From the NCBI GenBank assembly GCA_030151225.1, contig JASLEG010000120.1, positions 1 to 9,738 of the forward strand: 9,738 bases of DNA, given 5' to 3'. Source of the DNA: Burkholderia sp. (GTDB lineage Bacteria > Pseudomonadota > Gammaproteobacteria > Burkholderiales > Burkholderiaceae). Numbering within the stretch: the first letter of the stretch is position 1; each line of letters begins with the position of its first letter. The position numbers and the translations under genes were made by a program. Positions 5,822 to 9,738 of this stretch are shown here, piece after piece. The notes beneath the pieces were generated by a model. It made no database searches and was not told the origin of the DNA. It was given only the letters and a program-made list of their open reading frames with translations.

Positions 5822-6358
5822 ATGTCCCCTCTTTCCTCCCTCGCTCCCGCCGACGCGACCGGCGCCACCGCCGACGTGTTCGCGAAGATCCGCAAGGCCG
5901 TCGGCAAGGTGCCGAACGCCTACGCCACGATCGGCACCCATGCGCCCGAAGGGCTCGCCGCGATCCTCGGCGTGGAGGCCGTGCTGGCCGCCGGCACGCT
6001 GTCGAAGGCCGAGATCGAGGCCGTGAAGCTCGCGGTGAGCGAGAACGCCGGCTGTGACTACTGCCTGGCCGCGCACACGCTGGCCGGCAAGTTCGCCGGG
6101 CTGTCGCCCGAGGCGATGCGGCAGATCCGTGCCGGTGCGCCGAGCGGCGACGCGAAGCGCGACGCGCTGGTGGCCTTCGTGCGCACGCTGGTGACGACGC
6201 GCGGCACCGTGCCCGCCGAGGCGCTCGATGCGTTCCTCGCGGCCGGCTACACGGAGCGGCAGGTGATGGAGGTGAGCCTAGCGATCGCGTCGATCACGTT
6301 CACGAATCTGGTGAATCGCGCCAACGACACGACGCTGGATTTTCCGGCCGTCGAATGA
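5822..6358 (+). CDS. AhpD-like carboxymuconolactone decarboxylase-family protein with CxxC
   Basis: This 178-residue helical protein of the CMD/AhpD superfamily carries the active-site helix G-C-D-Y-C-L-A-A-H-T, giving Cys78, Cys81 and His85. This matches the C-x-x-C-x-x-x-H motif of alkylhydroperoxidase-type thiol enzymes, so peroxide reduction or disulfide exchange in the cytoplasm is the likely activity. The second half repeats the helical pattern (M-R-Q-I-R-A-G-A, L-V-A-F-V-R-T-L-V-T-T-R-G, V-M-E-V-S-L-A-I-A-S). The ATG at 5822 follows AGGAG by seven bases; an upstream in-frame ATG at 5720 would add a basic, non-family extension. It is divergent from the DJ-1/PfpI gene and probably single, since a hairpin follows and the next gene is on the other strand. 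It is a paralogue of the single-cysteine protein at 1919-2494. The physiological reductant is unknown. Confidence 0.9.
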   Translation: MSPLSSLAPADATGATADVFAKIRKAVGKVPNAYATIGTHAPEGLAAILGVEAVLAAGTLSKAEIEAVKLAVSENAGCDYCLAAHTLAGKFAGLSPEAMRQIRAGAPSGDAKRDALVAFVRTLVTTRGTVPAEALDAFLAAGYTERQVMEVSLAIASITFTNLVNRANDTTLDFPAVE

Positions 6359-6372
6359 GGCGGAGGGGGAAA

Positions 6373-6405
6373 ACCGGGCGCGCAGGCTGAACGCGCGCGC
6401 CCGGT
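6373..6405 (-). terminator. Intrinsic terminator between the AhpD-like and small RHH-like genes
   Basis: ACCGGGCGCGC at 6373-6383 pairs perfectly with GCGCGCCCGGT at 6395-6405 around an 11-base loop. On the minus strand the stem is followed by TTTTCCCC, so it best fits termination of the small gene ending at 6446. It may also stop transcription from the AhpD-like gene, whose stop codon is 14 bp before it. Confidence 0.6.
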
Positions 6406-6445
6406 GTCATGCGGCCGGCGCCGCGCGGAGCGGCCCGGCGTAGCT

Positions 6446-6730
6446 TCAGGCGCCGCGTTGCGCGAGGCCGGCCGTCAGCAGTTCGGTCAGCAGCCCCGTC
6501 ATGCCTTCGGGATGCGCTTCCGCCTGCTTCTGCAGGTCGGCCACCAGTTCCACGTTGAGCTTGCACGCGAACGGCACGAGGCCCTGCGCCTGCTCGATGC
6601 GGCGGCGCTCGCGCCGGTCCAGCGCGGCCGCGTCGGGCGTGCTCTTGCCGATGCGCGCCGTGCCCTGCTTCATCGCGTGCGTCAGCTTCAGCGCCTTGTT
6701 CTTTTCCAGATCCGTCTTCTTCATTGCCAT
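6446..6730 (-). CDS. Small conserved-type protein, possible ribbon-helix-helix DNA-binding fold
   Basis: This 94-residue protein belongs to no family I can name with certainty. The ATG at 6730 follows AAGGTGG by eight bases; the reading frame stays open upstream, but that part is unlike a protein start. The N-terminal half is basic and charged (M-A-M-K-K-T-D-L-E-K-N-K, then R-R-E-R-R-R near 39-44). Residues 51-58 (L-V-P-F-A-C-K-L) look like a strand, 60-72 like a helix and 77-91 (G-M-T-G-L-L-T-E-L-L-T-A-G-L-A) like a second helix. This strand-helix-helix order resembles CopG/Arc-type repressors and some antitoxins, but no toxin gene is adjacent. It is divergent from the squalene-synthase-like gene. 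A TACAAT box on the minus strand (6778-6773) is a plausible -10. Function is unproven. Confidence 0.7.
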   Translation of the reverse strand: MAMKKTDLEKNKALKLTHAMKQGTARIGKSTPDAAALDRRERRRIEQAQGLVPFACKLNVELVADLQKQAEAHPEGMTGLLTELLTAGLAQRGA

Positions 6731-6772
6731 CGTCGGCACCACCTTGTGATTCAAGTCGTTCGAATGGGTGCG

Positions 6773-6778
6773 ATTGTA
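6773..6778 (-). promoter_or_regulatory. Candidate -10 box for the small RHH-like gene
   Basis: TACAAT on the minus strand lies 42 bp upstream of the start at 6730. No good -35 is present 17 bp further up. An A/T-rich tract at 6826-6843 lies upstream and could aid promoter opening or act as an UP-like element. Pattern match only. Confidence 0.35.
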
Positions 6779-6860
6779 CGCATCGCCGGGCACCAGCGGG
6801 CGGCCTCGTGGGGGCTGCCGTATCCAAAAAATAAAACTTTTTGCGCATAAACCGGCCGGG

Positions 6861-6895
6861 GCTCGGCGAAGGGTCCGAGCAATGCCGGATACAAT
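6861..6895 (+). promoter_or_regulatory. Candidate promoter and dyad for the squalene-synthase-like gene
   Basis: TACAAT at 6890-6895 is a plausible -10, with transcription starting near 6902 and a 29-base leader. Immediately upstream, GCTCGG (6861-6866) and CCGAGC (6875-6880) form a perfect 6-bp inverted repeat with an 8-base spacer, covering the -35 position, where no consensus -35 exists. This suggests a regulated promoter. The leader has no clear Shine-Dalgarno sequence. Confidence 0.35.
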
Positions 6896-6930
6896 GCGGC
6901 AGCCCGGAATCACGACCCACACCACACCGC

Positions 6931-8001
6931 ATGACCCAAGCTTCCCGCGCCTATCTGCTCGGCCCCTTGCTGAAGGGCGTGTCGCGCTCGTTCTATCTGA
7001 CGCTGGCCGTGCTGCCGGCCGGCATGCGCGACCCGATCGGGCTGGCCTATCTGCTGGCCCGCGCGGCGGACACGATCGCCGACACCTCCCTGCTGCCGCC
7101 CGCGCGCCGCCTCGAATGGCTGCTGTCGCTGCGCGCCCAGGTGAACGGGCGGCGCGACGACGCCACGCTGCGCACCATCGCGGCCGAAGTGGCGAGCCAG
7201 CAGACCGATTCGGACGAGAAGGTGCTGCTCGAATCGCTGGGGCCCGCGCTCGCGATCCTCGAGCAGCTCGACGAGACGGATCGCGCGGCGGTGCGCGGCA
7301 TCGTGACGACGCTGAGCGAGGGCATGGAGTTCGACCTCGTGAGCTTCCCGGACGAAACCTCGGGCCAGCTCGTGGCGCTGCCCGACGACGCGGCGCTCGA
7401 TCGCTACACCTACATGGTGGCGGGCTGCGTGGGCGAGTTCTGGACCACCATGACGCTGGTGCACCGGCCCGGCGTGATCCGCCGCGACGCCGACGGGATG
7501 AAGGCGCTCGGCATCCGCTTCGGCAAGGCGCTGCAGTTGACCAACGTGCTGCGCGATGCCGCCAAGGACCTGCGCATCGGCCGCTGCTATCTGCCGGCCG
7601 ATCGCCTGGCGCGCGCGCGCATCGCGCCGGCCGACCTGCTCGGCGACGGCGCCTCGTGCCTGGCGCGGCCGCTGATGCTCGACCTCGTGCGCGTCGCGCT
7701 CGGGCATTTCCGCGCCGCGATCGACTACACCTTCGCGATCCCGCCGATGCAGATGCGGCTGCGGCTCGCCTGCATCTGGCCGATCGTGATCGGCCTGATG
7801 ACGATGCGGCTGCTGGTGGCGAACGACGCGTGGCTCGCGCCGGGGCGCGCCTCGAAGATCAGCCGCAACGACGTGTACAAGGTGCTCGCGTGGTCGATCC
7901 CGCGCTCGCTGTCGAACCACGCGCTGCAGCGCTGGTTCGACCGGCTGCTGGGCGACATCGAGCGCGTGCTCGATGCGTCCTCCACGGGCCGCCATTCCTG
8001 A
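6931..8001 (+). CDS. Squalene/phytoene synthase-family enzyme (squalene-synthase-like)
   Basis: This 356-residue trans-isoprenyl diphosphate head-to-head synthase has V-S-R-S-F-Y-L-T-L at 17-25. The first aspartate motif is D-T-I-A-D (Asp47 and Asp51) and the second is D-A-A-K-D (Asp209 and Asp213) within N-V-L-R-D-A-A-K-D-L-R-I-G-R-C-Y-L-P. Both bind Mg2+-diphosphate in this family. The segment 279-294 (L-A-C-I-W-P-I-V-I-G-L-M-T-M-R-L) and K-I-S-R-N-D-V-Y-K at 309-317 match the extra C-terminal part of squalene synthases, which condense two farnesyl diphosphates with NADPH. Length suits one-step squalene synthases better than the roughly 280-residue HpnC/HpnD pair. No C-terminal membrane anchor is seen. 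No hopanoid genes are beside it, so the product (squalene, dehydrosqualene or presqualene diphosphate) is open. Start chosen at 6931 because the family begins just before the S-R-S-F motif. Confidence 0.87.
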   Translation: MTQASRAYLLGPLLKGVSRSFYLTLAVLPAGMRDPIGLAYLLARAADTIADTSLLPPARRLEWLLSLRAQVNGRRDDATLRTIAAEVASQQTDSDEKVLLESLGPALAILEQLDETDRAAVRGIVTTLSEGMEFDLVSFPDETSGQLVALPDDAALDRYTYMVAGCVGEFWTTMTLVHRPGVIRRDADGMKALGIRFGKALQLTNVLRDAAKDLRIGRCYLPADRLARARIAPADLLGDGASCLARPLMLDLVRVALGHFRAAIDYTFAIPPMQMRLRLACIWPIVIGLMTMRLLVANDAWLAPGRASKISRNDVYKVLAWSIPRSLSNHALQRWFDRLLGDIERVLDASSTGRHS

Positions 8002-8008
8002 TTTGCCC

Positions 8009-8029
8009 GGCCGCGCGTTGGTCGCGGCC
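8009..8029 (+). terminator. Hairpin after the squalene-synthase-like gene
   Basis: GGCCGCG and CGCGGCC form a perfect 7-bp stem with a 7-base loop, eight bases after the stop codon, followed by a pyrimidine-rich stretch (CTTCGCTCCCTTTCCTT). A second GC-rich hairpin (8062-8073 with 8079-8088, two-base bulge, loop CACAC) lies 33 bp further on. Together they probably end the transcript, although neither has a true T-run. Confidence 0.4.
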
Positions 8030-8133
8030 CGCTTCGCTCCCTTTCCTTGATGCGTCTTCCCGCCCGGGGCCGGCACACCCGGCCGGGCGCGGCACGCGTT
8101 CCGTCGCGCATGCCGATCGCCGATCTTTCGAAA

Positions 8134-8152
8134 AATATTGAAAATCATTCAA
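8134..8152. promoter_or_regulatory. AT-rich dyad in the VOC/ene-reductase promoter region
   Basis: TTGAA-N5-TTCAA (8138-8152) is a perfect inverted repeat inside an unusually AT-rich island. The 19 bases from 8134 match 13 positions of the classical Fur box GATAATGATAATCATTATC, but AT-richness makes this weak evidence. TTGAAA (8138-8143) could also serve as a -35 for TAATTA or AATTAT at about 8162-8168, so the dyad would overlap the promoter of the operon starting at 8225. Confidence 0.4.
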
Positions 8153-8224
8153 GCGTCGGCCTAATTATCAAAATCCACGCTCGTAATCAGAATGGACACC
8201 TGTCCTTTCCGACCCGGCCCGATC

Positions 8225-8668
8225 ATGCAGCTCGATCACGCGACGATCGTCACCCACGACCTCGACGGCGTCTGCCGCTTCTTCGCCGACGTGGCGGGGC
8301 TGGCCCGCGGCCGGCGCCCGCCGTTCGCGGTGGAGGGCACGTGGTTCTACGCGGGCGGTCGCGCCGCGATTCACGTGGTGCGCGCGACGCAGCCGCCGAC
8401 GCTGCCCGCGGTGCGCGCATCGTCGCGCATCGATCACGTCGCGCTGCGTGTCGACACGCATGAGGCCTGGCAGGCGCTCGTCGACCGTGTGCAGCGCGCC
8501 GGCCTGCCGCATCGGCCGAGCGCGGTGCCGCTCGCGCAGGAGTTGCAGCTGTTCGTGCCGGTCGTGCCCGGCGTGACGGTGGAATTCGTCAAGACCATGC
8601 ACGAGCCCGACGCCGATGTCGGCCCCACCGGCGCCTTCCCCTCTCACCCGGAGCGAACCCCATCATGA
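8225..8668 (+). CDS. VOC/glyoxalase-fold protein
   Basis: This 147-residue protein of the vicinal oxygen chelate superfamily (glyoxalase/bleomycin-resistance/extradiol dioxygenase fold) has two beta-alpha-beta-beta-beta modules. The metal-ligand tetrad is visible: His5 (L-D-H-A-T-I-V-T), His50 (A-I-H-V-V), His71 (I-D-H-V-A-L-R-V) and Glu120 (V-T-V-E-F-V). An active metal-dependent enzyme is therefore likely, but the substrate (an alpha-keto aldehyde adduct, a catechol-like compound or another) cannot be told. The ATG at 8225 places His5 where the family has it; an in-frame ATG at 8192 would add 11 residues. Neither has a strong ribosome binding site. The stop overlaps the next gene's start as ATGA, implying translational coupling with the ene-reductase and a joint pathway. 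The promoter lies in the AT-rich island near 8134-8168. Confidence 0.87.
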   Translation: MQLDHATIVTHDLDGVCRFFADVAGLARGRRPPFAVEGTWFYAGGRAAIHVVRATQPPTLPAVRASSRIDHVALRVDTHEAWQALVDRVQRAGLPHRPSAVPLAQELQLFVPVVPGVTVEFVKTMHEPDADVGPTGAFPSHPERTPS

Positions 8669-9738
8669 GCACTCCCGATCTTTTTTCCCCCGCCACGCTG
8701 GCCGGTCGCGACGTCGCGCACCGCATCGTGATGGCCCCGATGACGCGCGCGCGCAGCACCCAGCCCGGCGACGTGCCGAACGCGATGAACGCGCGCTACT
8801 ACGCGCAGCGCGCGTCGGCGGCGCTGATCGTGACCGAGGCCACCCAGATCTCGCCGCGGGGCAAGGGCTATTCGTTCACGCCCGGCATCCACGGCGAGGC
8901 GCAGATCGCCGGCTGGCGCGGCGTGACCGAGGCGATCCACGCCGCGGGCGGGCGCGTGTTCCTGCAGCTCTGGCACGTCGGCCGCATGTCGCATCCGGAT
9001 TTCCACGACGGCGCGTTGCCGGTGGCGCCGTCGGCGGTGCCGTTCGACGCGCAGATCTGGAAGGTCGACCCGGCCACCGGCGCGGGCGCGATGGTCGATT
9101 GCCCCACGCCGCGCGCGTTGCGCATCGAGGAGATCCGGCAAATCGTTCAGGACTACCGGCAAGCGGCGCGCCATGCGATCGAGGCCGGCTTCGACGGCGT
9201 CGAGGTGCATGGTGCGAACGGTTATCTGGTCGATCAGTTCCTGCGCACGCTGTCGAACCAGCGCACCGACGAATACGGCGGCTCGCGCGAGAACCGCCTG
9301 CGCTTCCTGAAGGAAGTGATCGATGCGATCGCCGGCGAGATCGGCGCCGAGCGTACCGCGATTCGCCTCGCGCCGTTCCTGACCGCGCGCGGCATGGCCT
9401 GCCCCGACATCCTGCCGACCATCCTGGAGGCGGCCAGCTACCTGCAGGCGCGCGGCATCGCCTATCTGCACCTGGTCGAGGCCGATTGGGACGACGCGCC
9501 GCAATTCACCGAAACGTTCCGCCGCGAGATCCGCGAACGTTTCGCACAACCGATCATCGTGGCCGGCAACTACGACGTCGAGCGCGCGAACTGGGTGCTC
9601 GGGCACGGCTACGCCGATTTCGTCGCGTTCGGCCGCCCGTTCATCGCGAATCCGGACCTGCCGTATCGGCTCGCGAACGGCCTGCCGCTGGCCGAGCCGG
9701 ACGGCGCGACGCTGTTCGGCGGCGGCGCGCGCGGCTAC
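8665..9738 (+). CDS. Old Yellow Enzyme-family ene-reductase (NemA-like), C-terminus cut by window edge
   Basis: The 358 codons are open to the window edge; the family is about 360-370 residues, so only a few are missing. This is an FMN-dependent NAD(P)H:alkene oxidoreductase of the NemA/xenobiotic reductase group, reducing activated C=C bonds such as those in enones, maleimides and quinone-like compounds, and some nitro compounds. Seen are A-P-M-T-R-A-R (Thr27, flavin tuning), Gln101 in L-Q-L-W-H-V-G-R, the substrate-anchoring pair His182/Asn185 in V-H-G-A-N-G-Y-L with proton-donor Tyr187, N-Q-R-T-D-E-Y-G-G-S at 198-207, Arg234, and the phosphate-site F-G-R-P-F-I-A-N-P-D-L at 322-332. All expected catalytic residues are present. 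The start ATG at 8665 overlaps the VOC stop (ATGA), and GGAG lies at 8650-8653, eleven bases upstream. The two genes probably form a detoxification operon. Confidence 0.93.
   Translation, partial: MSTPDLFSPATLAGRDVAHRIVMAPMTRARSTQPGDVPNAMNARYYAQRASAALIVTEATQISPRGKGYSFTPGIHGEAQIAGWRGVTEAIHAAGGRVFLQLWHVGRMSHPDFHDGALPVAPSAVPFDAQIWKVDPATGAGAMVDCPTPRALRIEEIRQIVQDYRQAARHAIEAGFDGVEVHGANGYLVDQFLRTLSNQRTDEYGGSRENRLRFLKEVIDAIAGEIGAERTAIRLAPFLTARGMACPDILPTILEAASYLQARGIAYLHLVEADWDDAPQFTETFRREIRERFAQPIIVAGNYDVERANWVLGHGYADFVAFGRPFIANPDLPYRLANGLPLAEPDGATLFGGGARGY

Noticed and set aside
5671..5907. 78-codon minus-strand ORF overlapping the start of the CxxC AhpD-like gene
   Set aside because: It is antisense to a supported gene and its promoter, with no ribosome binding site or family match seen.
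6731..6925. N-terminal extension of the small RHH-like protein to 6925
   Set aside because: It runs across the divergent promoter region and lacks a supporting ribosome binding site, whereas the ATG at 6730 follows AAGGTGG.
6910..8148. 412-codon open frame on the minus strand
   Set aside because: It is antisense to the squalene-synthase-like gene, which has both aspartate motifs; the antisense frame has only biased composition.

Overview
The window is very GC-rich and densely coding. Intergenic gaps are short (none above 300 bases), there are many one-component regulators, and the proteins look betaproteobacterial. All of this fits a Burkholderia-type chromosome, with gladioli/glumae/plantarii-like species as a guess from style rather than a proven identity. 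No rRNA, tRNA, CRISPR array, insertion sequence or phage gene is visible.

Layout. Bases 1-637 (-) hold the N-terminal half of a YbfB/YjiJ-type MFS transporter. It is divergent from a LysR-type regulator (858-1784, +), and a clean T-N11-A dyad lies between them. Next come a carboxymuconolactone-decarboxylase/AhpD-like protein lacking the second redox cysteine (1919-2494, +), an XRE regulator with an MmyB-type ligand domain (2535-3377, +), and a MocR-type regulator, a GntR-like winged helix fused to an aminotransferase domain (3489-4844, +). Convergent to MocR is a DJ-1/PfpI protein resembling isonitrile hydratase (4890-5597, -). Divergent from that gene is a second AhpD-like protein with the complete CxxC...H motif (5822-6358, +). 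A small protein with a ribbon-helix-helix-like C-terminus (6446-6730, -) is divergent from a squalene/phytoene-synthase family enzyme (6931-8001, +). The window ends with a two-gene operon: a VOC/glyoxalase-fold protein (8225-8668, +) overlapping by ATGA an Old Yellow Enzyme family ene-reductase (8665-9738, +). The ene-reductase runs off the end only a few codons short of the usual family length.

How the genes may work together. The strongest regulatory signal is a 12-base sequence, ACTGGTACAAAA. It occurs once upstream of mocR and once upstream of the convergent DJ-1/PfpI gene, each time inside a perfect inverted repeat. At the DJ-1/PfpI gene the repeat sits just downstream of a good sigma-70 promoter (TTGACA-N16-TACATT) and beside the ribosome binding site. 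This suggests that the MocR protein controls both its own gene and the DJ-1/PfpI gene. The surrounding AhpD-like, DJ-1, VOC and ene-reductase proteins all belong to families that handle peroxides, electrophiles or small reactive carbon compounds. A loose detoxification neighbourhood under separate LysR, XRE and MocR control is a reasonable inference, but it is not shown by sequence alone.
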